DNA from: Macrothele yani
Lineage: Eukaryota > Arthropoda > Arachnida > Araneae > Macrothelidae
Length of the DNA: 64,000 nucleotides
NCBI GenBank assembly: GCA_039090855.1
Contig: CM076996.1
Coordinates: 52,604,469-52,668,468 of the forward strand
Direction: 5' to 3'
The notes beneath the pieces were generated by a model. That model was not told the origin of the DNA. It worked only from the letters and a program-made list of their open reading frames with translations, and searched no databases. Every line of letters begins with the position of its first letter. The first letter of the stretch is position 1. The position numbers were made by a program, and so were the translations under genes. Shown one piece after another: positions 51,563-62,820 of the stretch.

Positions 51563-52099
51563 ATGAAAAAAAAAAAGCCAAAAAAGAAGCGGGAAATAAA
51601 CAACTTCAAATTCATCAGCAAAATTACGTACCACAAGGGACTTTTCAAAAAACTGAAGAGGATCGGAGCAAAATATAATATCAGGCTTGCTCCAGATCTA
51701 AGTAACAAATTAAAGAAATTCTTGCCAGCTTTAGAGCAGAAAGAAGTGGACATCCAATTGCAAGAAAGAGTAATATATTGCATCGACTGTAACTGCGGAC
51801 TCAGCTATATAGGAGAAACAGGGAGAAGTATTAAAGTCCGAATGAAAGAACACCAAGCAGCTATTAGGAACATTAGTAACAAAACAGGGCTAGACAGACA
51901 TATGCAAGCAAGTAGACACTCCATAAATTGGGACTCAGTAAGAATAATCGCCCACCAGTCAAACTTAGTAAAGAGGAAACTAGAAGAAGGGATCGAAATA
52001 GCAAAAGAAGAAGTACCACAATTAACGATAATTGCGGTTGGACTCTTCCAACTGAGTGGCAGCAACTACTCCAGTGAGGTAGTCCTGATGACGAACTAG
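51563..52099 (+). pseudogene. Penelope-like linker and intact GIY-YIG domain
   Basis: The open stretch of 178 residues begins in a Lys-rich segment, then reads NNFKFISKITYHKGLFKKLK and IGAKYNIRLAPDLSNKLKKF. The nuclease domain follows: QERVIYCIDCNCGLSYIGET (strand with Cys pair, then YIGET), GRSIKVRMKEHQAAIRN, then the His/Asp region TGLDRHMQASRHSINWDSVR and KRKLEEGIEIAKEEV. The IYxIxCxxCxxxYIGET form is the standard PLE GIY-YIG. It has no internal stops. It is called a pseudogene because the RT is absent and the 5' end is truncated. Confidence 0.85.
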
Positions 52100-52120
52100 G
52101 CTTTAGTTCGAAAATTTGAC
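52082..52120 (+). ncRNA. Candidate hammerhead-type ribozyme overlapping a PLE stop codon
   Basis: GTC (52082-52084), CTGATGA (52085-52091, exact core), an extra C, stem II GAACTA (52093-52098) with TAGTTC (52104-52109), GAAA (52110-52113), the short stem III AATT, T at the cleavage position (52117), then GAC (52118-52120), which pairs with GTC. The core CTGATGA also encodes the Leu-Met and part of the next codon of the PLE protein end, and the stop TAG lies in the stem II 5' strand. It has the best-preserved core of all copies. Confidence 0.7.
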
Positions 52121-52467
52121 CACCAACTTTTTTAATAATAACCTCTATAAGACCCGTAAAAAAGTTAATTCCACAGTAAAGTAATTTGTGCGATCAAAAG
52201 AAATGAAAAAAAAAAAAAATTATACAACACTCATTTCCACTTCACTATGGTTTAATGTATAGTATAAGAGCTAAATAAAATAATTCAGATGTTCTCTTTT
52301 CACTGTTATAATAATGGAGTAAGAAATCTGGATGCCATGTAGCTGTGGCAGCTAAAACAATTAGTTAGTGAATATTTGTTTTAGTTTTATACATACCCCC
52401 ACACCCCCCAACCTACGTTTTCTTTTTCCTGATACTAAGTTTATCACATTTAGTGGATTTGCCTGTA

Positions 52468-55400
52468 CTAATCCCCACACTGATGTACTTACCTGATTAA
52501 AAAGACAAAAAGAAATATTAAGAATGACTCAAGTGTGGGATATGGTGGACCTACCACACTTGAGAAGGACGGTCCACCACGGAATCGACCTGGACTTTCT
52601 AAACGGCGTATGACAAAGAAATCTCGGCTGAGCGAATGTAAGATTGGTGTATGGAATACTAGAGGTATAAATGGCAAAATGAGTGAGGTGATTGAGGAGA
52701 TGAATAAGTATAGACTGGATGTGCTGTGTGTAAGTGAAACCAAAAAGAAGGAAATTGGGGTAGAAGAAGTGAATGGCACGGTGAGTGTGTGGTCTGGAGT
52801 ATTGGATAATATGAGAGGACAGGCTGGTGTAGGTGTGATTTTAAGTGAAAAGATGAAGAACAACTTGATTCACTATAGTTGCGTAAGTGAGAGAATTCTC
52901 TGGATTCGTTTGAAAGTGAAACTTCAGAGAATTGTAATTGTTGTAGTGTATGCTCCTTGTGACTCGGAACCTTCTGATAAGAAAGAAGATTTCTGGAATG
53001 AGCTAAAAGCTGTTTTGTGCCAGTTTGGTGCTAAAGAAAAAATTATAATAGCAGGGGATTTCAATGCTAGAGTAGGTGTGCAAATTTCTGACAATGTTCT
53101 AGGTAAGTTTAATGATCCTTGTGTGAATGATAATGGTGAAAGATTAATTGAACTCTGCATTGAGAATGGTTTGTGTGTATATAATACATTTTTAAACCAC
53201 AAGTATATCCACACATATACTTAGGAAAATCATACTCTTGGTCAAAAGAGTGTGATAGATTTTGTTGTCTACGATCAGCGTTTGAAACACTTAGTTGTTG
53301 ACACCCGTGTGATGAGAGGTGCGGATGTTGGTTCTGATCATTACTTGGTAGTGTTACGAGTGAAACTTAATGTTGGTTGGAGGAAAAGAAATAGGAAGAG
53401 ACCCAGGATAGAAAGAATAAAGGTTGATAAGCTCCTTGAAGATCATCAGCGGTATTCTGATTTACTCAGAGAACGACTGAAGGATCTGAAGTCTGGTGAG
53501 AGGGATGTAGAAAAGAAGTGGAATGTTTTAAGAACTGTGTTGTCACTGCTGCTAAAGAGGTCTGTGGCACCACAATAGTGGGTAACAATAGAGGTGATGT
53601 TTGGTGGAATAGTGAGATTGAAGAGGCAGTAAAGAGAAAGAAGGAAGCCTATTTGGGGATGTTGCAAGGTAGAGTCTCTGTGGATGAATATCGCTGTAAG
53701 AAGCGTGAAGCTGCTAAGCTGGTTAGCCACAGTAGGGCAAAAGATAGGAAGGAGAAAGTTGAAAGGCATGAACTGACTTTTTGAAAAGATAGGAAGTTCT
53801 TTGCGAAGTACATGAGACTCAGGAAAAACAGGGGAAACAAAGTTGTAAGTTGTGTGAAGAATGAGATTGGGGAAATGTTATGGGAGCCCAATGAGTTAAG
53901 TGAAAGATGGGGTGAATACTTCTGTGAGTTATTAGATCAAGAAAGCAAAGGTGATTCAGAGGCAGATACAGAGGATGTCACAGTGAAGGATGGAAGCACT
54001 GGAGGGATCTCAAAAGAAGAGGTCTGCAAGGCTCTAAAATCTCTTCAGAATGGTAAGGCTCCGGGAGTTGATGGCATAACTGCAGAGATGTTGAAATATG
54101 GTGGTGACTCTATAATTGACTGGTTTACTGAATTTTGCCAGTTGTGCTGGGAGTTAGGAATGGTCCCTTGGGATTGGAGGGATGATATCATTGTTCCCTT
54201 GTATAAGGGAAAAGGTGATCAGACTGAATGCAAGAACTATCATGGTATTAGCCTATTGAGTGCGCCAGGGAAAGTGTTTGGTAAGGTTGTTATTAAAAAG
54301 TACGGGTTCTTACATCATTGAAAGTGTGGGATGTTCAGAGTGGTTTTGTGCCTGGTAAAGGCTGCACTAACCAGATTTTTGCATTACGCACGATGATTGA
54401 AAAGTATCTGGCTGTTGGGAAGAAAGTTTTTACTGCCTTCATAGATTTAGAGAAAGCTTATGACCAAGTGAATAGGACACTTTTGTGGAAAGTATTGAAT
54501 GAATATGGTGTTACTGGGAATCTACTTAATAGTGTAAAAGCCACGTATGCTGGTAGTAGAGCTTGTGTACGAGTGAATGGTGTTTTATCAAAATGGTTTC
54601 CCATTGGTGCAGGAGTTAGACAATGTTGTGTAATGTCACCATGGCTGTTTAATATATTTATGGATGCATGCGTGCGTGATGCCAAAATAGATAATAGTGG
54701 TTTATGTCTTGGTTGATATCCGTGTGTGCAGATTGCTGTATGCTGATGACACTGTCGTGTTGGCAGAGAGCAAAGTCGGTTGCAGAGTATGTTGACTCAG
54801 ATGCACGAAGTTTGCATGAAATTCAAACTGAGTATAAATAAGGGAAAAACCAAAGTTATGGTGTTTGAGAGAGGAACAGGTAGCACTGAATGTAATGTAA
54901 GTATAAATGGCACTGTGATTGACCAGGTGAGTAAGTTTGTGTATTTATGAAGCATGTTTGACAGAGAGAACAAGTTGGATGGTGAAATTAGTAGGCGAGT
55001 GAATTCTTCTTTGAAAGTCATAGCTGCTCTGGGAAGTTTTCACAGGAATGATGGGTTCTCACACGAGTCTTGCATGGCTGTGTATGAAAGTGTAATTGTT
55101 CCTATTCTGATGTATGGCAGTGAAGCCTAGGTACTACAGAAGAAACATAGGGGTCGTTTGTGTGCTGCAGAAATGCGTTATTTACGGGGGGGGGGGGTTG
55201 TGGCAAGACACGATATGATTGTGTGAGGAATGAAGATGTATTGCAGTTGTGTGATGTGAAGCAAAATGTTGTTAGCAAGGTGGAGACCAATATGCTTCGG
55301 TGGTTTGGCCATGTTGAAAGAATGAGTGATGAAATGCATACTAAGAAAATCTTTTCAGCCCGAGTGGCAGGAAGGAAAGGCAGAGGAAGGCCAAGGAAGA

Positions 55401-55625
55401 CATGGGTGGATCAGATTCAGGAGTGTCTGCATGAGAAAAAGATTATGAGTATGAAGTATAAAAGATCTTGTGTACGACGTGTAATGGATATTAGTGAAGC
55501 ATGAGTTGTATGTCAAAATCGCTGTAAATGGAGAAGTTTGATACAACAGCAATAAGTAAAAATATCTGGTAGTTTGTATTTCTTTTTGGAGCTAACCTCT
55601 GAATCTCAGAGAGCAGCTTAGTGAT
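52468..55625 (+). mobile_element. LINE-B, almost full-length
   Basis: It starts near CCACACTGATGTACTTACCT, continues with the 5' UTR motif CTCAAGTGTGGGATATGGT and ends after the hairpin CTCTGAATCTCAGAG at 55597-55611. It is the reference copy for the fragments at 785, 15626, 15683, 18895, 55626, 58960 and 60345. Its class is APE-type non-LTR retrotransposon of the RTE/Jockey kind. I cannot fix the clade without a tree. Confidence 0.9.
52535..55504 (+). pseudogene. LINE-B endonuclease-reverse transcriptase, broken
   Basis: Endonuclease: KIGVWNTRGINGKMSEVI, VLCVSETKKKEIG, IIIAGDFNARVGV, VIDFVVYDQR and GSDHYLVVLRVKL. Stops fall at 53222-53224 and 53576-53578, and the frame changes before 53518. 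RT: LQNGKAPGVDGITAEMLKYG, NYHGISLLSAPGKVF, VQSGFVPGKGCTNQIFALRT, AFIDLEKAYDQVNRTLLWKV, GVRQCCVMSPWLFNIFMDAC (usual QGC reads QCC) and RLLYADDTV near 54735. The C-terminus reads MLRWFGHVERMSDEMHTKKI and GRKGRGRPRKTWVDQIQECL. At least five breaks are present. Confidence 0.9.
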
Positions 55626-56776
55626 ATATCCCACTCGCCTAGTAATGTCATCATCCAATTTGTTCTCTTTGTCAAACGTGCTTCCTAAATACCCAAACTC
55701 ATTCATCTGGTCAATCTCTGTTTCATTAAGACTTATCTTGCATTGAGTTTTAACAGTTCCTCTCTCAAAAACCATAACTTTGGTTTTTCCCTTATTACTA
55801 CTCAGTTTGAATTTCATACAAACTTTGTACATCCGGGATAACTTATTCTGAAACTCACTTTTGCTCTCTGCCAACAGGACTGTGTCTCATCACCATACAG
55901 CAATTTACACACATGGATATTACCAAGACATAAACCAGTATTATCCATTTTGGCATCACACATGCATGCATCCATAAATATATTAAACAGCCATGATGAC
56001 ATTACACAACTTTGTCTGATTCCTGCACCAATAGAAAACCATTTTGATAAAACACCATTCACTCGTACACAAGCTCTACTGCCAGCATACATGGCTTTTA
56101 TGCTATTAAGTAGATTTCCAGTAACACCATTTTCATTCAATACCTTCCACAAAAGTGTCCTATTCACTCGGTCGTAAGCTTTCTCTAAATCTATGAAGGC
56201 AGTAAAAACTTTCTTCCCAACAGCCAGACACTTTTCAATCATCGTGCGTAATGCAAAAATCTGGTTAGTGCAGTCTTTACCAGGCATAAAACCACTCTGA
56301 ACATCCCACACTTTCAATGATGTAAGACCCTATACTTTTTCTATAACAACCTTACCAAACACTTTCCCTGGCACACTCAGTAGGCTAATACCACGATAGT
56401 TCTTGCATTCAGTCTGATCACCTTTTCCCTTATACAAGGGAACAATGATAGCATCCTTCCAATCTCAAGGGACCATTCCTAACTCCCAGCACAACTGGCA
56501 AAATTCAGTAAACCAGTCAATTATAGAGTCACCACCATATTTCAACATCTCTGCAGTTATGGCTCCCGGAGCCTTACCGTTCTGAAGAGATTTTAGAGCC
56601 TTGCAGACCTCTTCTCTTGAGATCCCTCCTGTGTTTCCATCCTTCACTGTGACATCATATGCTTCTGCCTCTGAATCACCTTTGCTTTCCTGATCTAATA
56701 ACTCACAGAAACATTCACCCCATCTTTCACTTAACTCATTGGTCTCCCATATCATTTCCTCAATCATATTCTTCAC
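55626..56776 (-). pseudogene. LINE-B internal fragment, minus strand, tail-to-tail with the copy before it
   Basis: Minus reading gives NELSERWGECFCELLDQESK, SLQNGKAPGAITAEMLKYGG, VQSGFMPGKDCTNQIFALRT, AFIDLEKAYDRVNRTLLWKV, LYGDETQSCWQRAKVSF (ADD box as GDE) and KLSRMYKVCMKFKLSSNKGK. It ends in DDDITRRVG. Both the endonuclease and the basic C-terminus with its 3' UTR are missing. It begins directly after the 3' tail of the plus-strand copy. Because it lacks a 3' end it was not made by a normal insertion. Confidence 0.88.
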
Positions 56777-56779
56777 ACA

Positions 56780-57570
56780 AATGATGTTAGTTTAATTAAA
56801 AAATAAAAAAAAAGCCTGCTTTACAAACTTTAGGTTTTGTGTGACAGATTCACTCATAGCACCACAATCCTAAAGCTTGTCAGGCATAGGGGTTAAGTAT
56901 AATGACAAGTATGTTTACATTTTCGGTATGAAGTTATAACACACAGGTAGTTTTTGACAACAATAAAATGTTTGCACAACCTAGAAAAGTATTTTTCTGA
57001 TTTTTCTTACAACTCTAACAACTGTCCATAGTTACTGCCAGGACTCCTACTGCGATTGCTAGAAATATATATATTAAATTTACATCCTTACTAGTAAAAA
57101 TTAAAGTTAAGACTACTAGGCCATCGGCAAAGCAAACTCCCCCTCACTGAGCCAAAAACAAAACAAAAATATCCCCTATTACCATAAAAAAGGCATGCCA
57201 TTACAATAAACAACTAGCTTAAATTTTAGGCTACTTCCAGTTCATCATATAGCAAAAATTAAGTTGTTCCCAAAACAAAACAAAATTTACTCCCCATTAC
57301 ATATTAGGCAATCCCTAACAGAACTAGGACAACTCTACAAGGTATAACACACAGTGACATTGTACAAAATAGTTGGTTCTGGCTAGACCATTAACTCCAC
57401 ATATACATTTACATTCCTTTTTTATCCTCCCATTATGATTGCACCTTCCCCCATTTTTTATTTACCTTCTTGTTTTTCTTCCTTCCTTTTCTTCCCCTTT
57501 TGAATTTTCTATGCGAAGTTGCTGTTTCAAGAGCCGCCGGAAAACGAGGCCTGATGTGGTGGTCATGGTA
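56780..57570. other. No gene or element recognised
   Basis: AT-rich sequence with A-rich and T-rich patches. Nothing is identifiable before the microsatellite. Confidence 0.45.
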
Positions 57571-57572
57571 GG

Positions 57573-57690
<118 letters not shown>

Positions 57691-57692
57691 CT

Positions 57693-58377
57693 TAATACCC
57701 GCTCGTGCCGCCTTCTGCTGTGCACCAGGAGACTTTTGCGAGCCGTCCACGTTATGCTTTTCTGAACAACTTTCTCTTCAGGGCTGAGCAAAGTAACTTG
57801 GTAAAAAAGGAAGAAGAAGGGATCCTACCATTTGGTTGGCATCTTAACCTTCCAGGGTGGGGTTTTCAGCTATGGGGATATGCAGGGGCGGTCCACATCG
57901 AACCGCTGGTCCTTCGTTGTCTGGAGACGGGCGTTTAGAAGAGCTAGGCAGCCGCTTCGTACAATGAAAAAATCTTTAGTAACCGAGTAACATGCGAATT
58001 CTCGGGTCCTCGTCGAACCTATTGCACATGTGCATGAAATGGCAGAAGGCCATTGGCCCGAAGTTAAGAAGGCGGGCGGTGAGAGTGAGACACAATTCCC
58101 AGAAACTGCTACCCTGCGATTCTCGGAGTTTGAACTTTGACCCAGCTGTCCAAAAGGAAAAGATTGTCGACGACCGGAACTTCTCTCGGCACGCATGGAT
58201 TAGCAACTGGTAAGATTTTGAGGAATTTTCCTGATATTTTGTGCATAAATATTTGACAAAAACTATTGCAAAGCTGGTGAGAAAGAACACGAAGTGACCG
58301 ATCCGTAACGGCGCCAGGGTTAAAATTTATGATCGCGTCTCAGAGGAACCTGCGGCAGGCTTCTCAGTAGGCCTCTT
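57693..58377. other. No gene supported; patch of more balanced composition
   Basis: The segment 57720-58340 has better base balance than its flanks and short open frames on both strands. The plus frame ending at 58213 is followed by a GT that could act as a donor. The protein has no similarity I can name and does not fit the expected next SBF exon. It may belong to an unknown repeat that continues into R1 at 58378. Confidence 0.4.
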
Positions 58378-58800
58378 TTATATCTCATGTGATTCTATCA
58401 TAAAGTTCATATACCATTACGTGACCACAAGGTTCTTCAAGAAGACGCTTTAATGTCTGTAAGTTCTGTTTTACACATTCTGTAAAGTGGATACAGGCTG
58501 TGGTGGTGCATTAACTTATTCAATTAAAATATAAATCGGTTAAAAGTCCTAAAAATGTTGCTCATGGAAGTGCGTGTTCAGTCCGACGTCTGTAGTTATT
58601 GAGAGTTTCTTTGTCCAAAGTTGTATCTTGCTTCAATATGGTCAGTTGTTAGGGTTATTTCGAAAGCCATTTCGTCATAAGTTGTGCCCTACTTCAGTTA
58701 TGTCCAGATGTTAGGGTTAACTCCGTTCTGGCTGTGTCAACATCATATATCGAATGGGTAAAGGTTTCCAGATAATAATTAAAGATTCTTGAGTTAAGAG
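58378..58800 (+). repeat. Unclassified dispersed repeat R1, copy 2
   Basis: It matches 15267-15625 from end to end in the same orientation. It carries about 60 bp more in the middle, because the unit around CAAAGTTGTACCCTACTTC...GTTAGGGTTA is present twice in altered form (near 58617 and 58680). The class is unknown. Confidence 0.75.
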
Positions 58801-58959
58801 TTACTATTTACATACCACTTAAAGTTCCACGTCGTACTTGGCCATTAGGGCTATCTTGTCAATGTTGCACTCTCTTGGAATTGCTGAGGAAGTCTTCAAG
58901 TTAGGCCAGGTTCATAAAAAAATTTAAAAGCTTTAAATGATTCCAGTTAAAATTGTTAT

Positions 58960-59300
58960 ATACAACACCTCATACCGTCCACATTCTCATGTATTCATCT
59001 CTTCTATCACCTTGTTCATTTTGCCATTTATACCTTTAGTATTCCATACACCTATCTTACACTCACTCAGCCGAGATCTCTTTCTCATTCGCCTTTTTCC
59101 AGTTGCAGGTCGATTCCGTGATGTACCATCCTTCTCAAGTGTGGTAGGTCCACCATATCCCACACTTGAGTCAGATTTTACATTTCTTTGTGTCTTTTTA
59201 ATCAGGTAAGTACATCAGTGTGGAGGATTAGCCCACAACTGACGATTCCAGTTGGTAATTCAACCTAAGGATTCTGGAACAAAACCCAGTGAGTTGGGGT
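58960..59300 (-). mobile_element. LINE-B 5'-end fragment
   Basis: The inverse of the LINE-B 5' UTR motif lies at 59142-59170 (CCACCATATCCCACACTTGA). The antisense endonuclease start lies at 58975-59130. The end near 59300 extends beyond the start of the 52468 copy and shares the GGGGTCTTTT block with the fragment at 785-1300, so the true 5' end of LINE-B is longer than in the reference copy. Confidence 0.75.
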
Positions 59301-60340
59301 CTTTTCACCAATGTCACACAGAACTAACTGGCACCTCTCCAAGATTCATAGCGGCCCTTGTTGCTGTTCTGTGTGCCTATTGTTCCCACGAAGTGCCCCA
59401 AGGAAGCAAACCCATCTAAAAGTTAAAAAAAAAAAAAAATGTGTTTCTCCAGAAAAAAAGTTGAGAACCTCTGCAACAAATGCCAGTCAGTCCCCCCCCC
59501 CCATACAAAGTAATCTCTACTTCATAATTTTTGTACAGGAGGAACATTAACTGTGCACAGGCTGTAAAATTTTGAGGGAACAGTTATACTGATTAAAAAC
59601 GAAAATCAGTTTACCAGTTCCTTCCCGAAGTTCTTTGGTGTCATTGAAAAAAATACTCACAGAAAAAGCACTCACAGTAGGAATGCCCAAATATCGAAAA
59701 TATGCAGATATTCCCACAGCATTCATACATAAATAATAATGCTTAGATCTGATTTGCAATCTGGTTTATTTGGTGGGATGCAGCTTTAGTTCAGGCATGT
59801 AAATCACGTAAGTTTCTGTTAATTCATTTCACATCCCACCAAAATAACTCTGTTTGTTTATAAAATATACATATAAAAAACAAAAAAAACTTAGATGAGC
59901 ATTTTGAGAGAGGCGTAACTCCAAGAGACCAAAAACTTTTATGAGGAAATCTTAAATTTCCATGCATTTAAGAAGTTTGCAATCATTGTACACTACAGAA
60001 TTATTGGAAATATGCATACCGTATTAAGACGTAAAAATAATTAAAGTTACAAGGCACCGATTAGCGATTTTGGTTTACTTAAATGAGTTTTCTCAGACAA
60101 AACTGATTTGCAGAGGCAAAATCAGAACATTTGTTTTAGGTGTGGGGCAACAGTATAAAAACATTGCTTGGAAAATATTATTGAACTAAAACTTTTTTTA
60201 TTACTTTAAATTTCCCTAAAACAAACATTTCACAAATATCATGTGCCCAGTGGTGTGGGAGACTGGATATAGTCCTGCACTGGATAAGAGTTTTTCCTTT
60301 TTCGAAAAGAACACTTGGCCTTGGCAAAGTAAATCAGATA
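59301..60340. other. No gene or element recognised
   Basis: An A-run lies at 59425-59438 and a C-run at 59492-59502. No open frame with support was found. Confidence 0.45.
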
Positions 60341-60344
60341 CTTC

Positions 60345-61512
60345 TGTGCAATGTACTGAATAAATATGGTATTACTGGGAATCTACTTAATAGTGTGACC
60401 GCCATGTATTCTGGCAGTAGAGCATGTGTATGAGTGAATGGAGTTTTATCGCAATTGTTTTCTACTGGTGCAGGAATCATCCAAGGCTGTATAATGTCAC
60501 CATGGTTGTTTAATATATTTATGGATGCATGCATGCTTGATGCCAAAATGGATAATACTGGTTTATGTTTTGGTAATATCCATGTGTGCAGATTGCTGTA
60601 TTCAGATAAGACACATTCCTGTTGGCAGAGAGCAAAAGTGAGTTTCAGAATATGTTGTCCCGGATGTACAAAGTTTGTATGCAGTTCAAACTGAGTATAA
60701 ATAAGGGAAACCCCAGAGTTATGGTTTTTGAGAGAGGAACTGTTAGAACTCAATGCAAGCTAAGTCTTAATGGCACAGAGATTGGCCAGGTGAATGAGTT
60801 TGTATATTTAGGAAGTATGTTTGACAAAGAGAACCAAATTAGATGATGAAATTAGTAGTAGTTAAGTGAGATCTTCTTTGAAAATCATGGCTGCTTTGGG
60901 AGGTTTTCGCAGGAATGATGGGTTCTCAAGAAAGTCCCGAATGGCTGTATATGAAAGTATAATTTTTCCTACTCTGATGTACAGCAGTGAAACTGGGTAC
61001 TGCAGAAAAGACAGGTGTTGTTTGTGTGTTGGGGAGATGTGTCACTTACAGGGGGGTTGTGGCAAGACATGCTCTGGTCATGTGAGGAATGAAGATGTGT
61101 TGCAGTTGCGTAATGTGGGGCAAAATGTTGCTAGTAAAGTGGAGACTAATATTCTCAGATGGTTTGGCCATTTTGAAAGAATGAGTGATTAGATGCTTAC
61201 TAAAGGAATTTTTCAGCCTAAGTGGCAGGAAAGAAAGGTAGAGGAAGGCCAAGGAAATCATGGAAGGACCAGATTCAGGAATGTCTGCTTGAGAGAAAGA
61301 TTATGAGTATGAAGTACAAAACGTCTTGTGTGTAACGTGTGATGGATGTAAATGAAGCTCGAGCTGATTGCCAGGATTGTTGCAAATAGAGAAATTTGAT
61401 ACACCAACAGTAAGTAAATTCTAGTTCCATCAGTTAAATGTTTACTTAGCAGATTGTCTTTGAGAAGCTAGCCTCTGAATCTCGGAGATCAGCCTAATGG
61501 TACGTATGTATG
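60345..61512 (+). mobile_element. LINE-B copy, 5'-truncated, with complete 3' end
   Basis: It starts in the RT thumb side (LNKYGITGNLLNSV) and continues MSPWLFNIFMDACMLDAKMD, RLLYSDKTHSCWQRAKVSF, FVYLGSMFDKEN, MRSSLKIMAALGGFRRNDGF, ILRWFGHFERMSD and the GRG-type basic end. It has frame changes and stops throughout. The 3' UTR has the hairpin CTCTGAATCTCGGAG (61473-61487) and ends in a (GTAT)n tail at 61503-61512. Confidence 0.88.
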
Positions 61513-62112
61513 TATGTACATTTGGCCTTGGGTTTGAAGGGGTATCTTTGGCATTTATTCCCAGACTAAAACTTTATTTGATGAGTATACACTGTTTCAC
61601 ATAAATTTCACAGTACACTATCATGCTTTTTCAGTTTTATCAGTATTTATCTGCCTGTAATTTAAACTGTCATTTGTCCTGCATTTACAGACCGCGAGCT
61701 CCCTGGCAGCCCATGTCCAGGGAATCTGCCCTCGTTTTCCCTCTCATAGTTGGTGACTGGCTCATAAAGAAAATGCCTTGGAAGCAGGTGTGATGAAAAC
61801 AGCACCACAAGAATGGAGAACCACTGAAAATATGTGCAATAGTTGAGTTTTATGAAGGGTCAGATATGTGAATCAGGAAATGTTTCCACTTTCTGGTATG
61901 ATGTAGTGTTCAAGCAGATGGGAATGGAAAGAGAGGTGCAGAAAGTGACCACAGATGTGAATGAAATTTAGTCCTGAAACATGAGGTCACATCAGAGGAT
62001 TGAAATAATCTTTAAATTTTCCTCACCTGGTTTTGAGTGTGATTCAATTAAAAGCCATGGGAAGTATTGCACCAGAATAAAAGGGAGTAAGTTAAATGCT
62101 TAACAAAAAATT
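61513..62112. other. No gene supported; possible Tigger-type scrap
   Basis: The stretch near 61680-61900 contains short coding-like pieces, for example KTAPQEWRTTENMCN, but no consistent family signature. I leave it unassigned. Confidence 0.3.
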
Positions 62113-62114
62113 TA

Positions 62115-62820
62115 TTGGGTTGTCGAAAAAGTCATGACGTATTTTGGCACCAGATGGCGGTTGGGCGGTTTTGGAAGTACTAGAGGCATCTCTGTTATCG
62201 CTATGGCATTCAACAAGTGCCAGTTCTAGCTGCAGTCTAAAAGGAATAGTGAGCAATTTGGTTGATTTGACATCAAGTTGAAGATGGAAGACCAAACTGT
62301 GCATTTTCGCCACATCTTACTGTTTTACTTCCGTAAAGAGAAGAACGCACGTAAAGCTTGTGAAAAGTTGCATAGAGTGTACGTTGATAATGCTCTACAA
62401 GAATGTCAGTGCCAGCGGTGGTTCGCAAAATTCTGTGCTGGTGATTTTGACCTCAACAATGCTCATCAGTCCGGGAGGCCAACCGAGGTTGATGACTACC
62501 AAATCAAGGCATTGATAGAGTCAAACCCACATTACACGACACGAGAGATTGCAGACACATTGCACATCCATCATTCAAGCGTTCACGACCACCTGAAGAA
62601 GCTATGATACGGAAGCAAGCTCGATGTGTGGGTTCCTCATGAACTCAAAGATGCTCAATTGATGGCACATATAAACATCTGTGATATGCTTATTAAACGT
62701 GAGGAAGACAATCCTTTTTTGAAGCGACTGATAACTGGTGACGAAAAGTGGATTGTGTACAACAATGTGCTGCGCAAACGGTCTTGGTCCCGACGTGCTG
62801 CTTCGCCTCAAAAACAAATA
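62115..62820 (+). mobile_element. Cecropia-type mariner (SETMAR-like), 3'-truncated
   Basis: The left terminal repeat begins TTGGGTTGTCGAAAAAGTCA after a TA at 62113-62114. The transposase starts at Met 62284 (MEDQTVHFRHILLFYFRKEK) and continues ACEKLHRVYV, QRWFAKFCAGDFDL, SGRPTEVDDYQIKALIE and HSSVHDHLKKL. A TGA at 62605-62607 replaces the usual Gly codon, and the same frame then goes on with LDVWVPHELKDAQLMAHINI, FLKRLITGDEKWIVYNNVLR (first Asp) and KRSWSRRAASPQ. The rest of the catalytic domain and the right end are missing. Similarity to the human SETMAR transposase region is clear. It is inactive. Confidence 0.9.

Larger units (their letters stand above)
51563..52180 (+). mobile_element. 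Penelope-like element 3' half, plus strand
   Basis: An open GIY-YIG coding part (51563-52099) is followed by a 3' tail. The ribozyme-like motif straddles the stop codon. The tail sequence (ACCTCTATAAGACCCGTAAA) also occurs inverted at 2030-2110. It belongs to a different PLE lineage from those in the large intron. Confidence 0.85.

Noticed and set aside
57992..58213. Open frame of 73 residues ending at TGG followed by GTAAGA, resembling an exon with a donor
   Set aside because: No family similarity, no convincing acceptor upstream, and it does not match the coiled-coil or PH sequence expected for the next SBF exon.
61680..61980. Coding-like pieces suggesting a Tigger/CENP-B-type N-terminus
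   Set aside because: Too broken, and no motif is specific enough to assign it.
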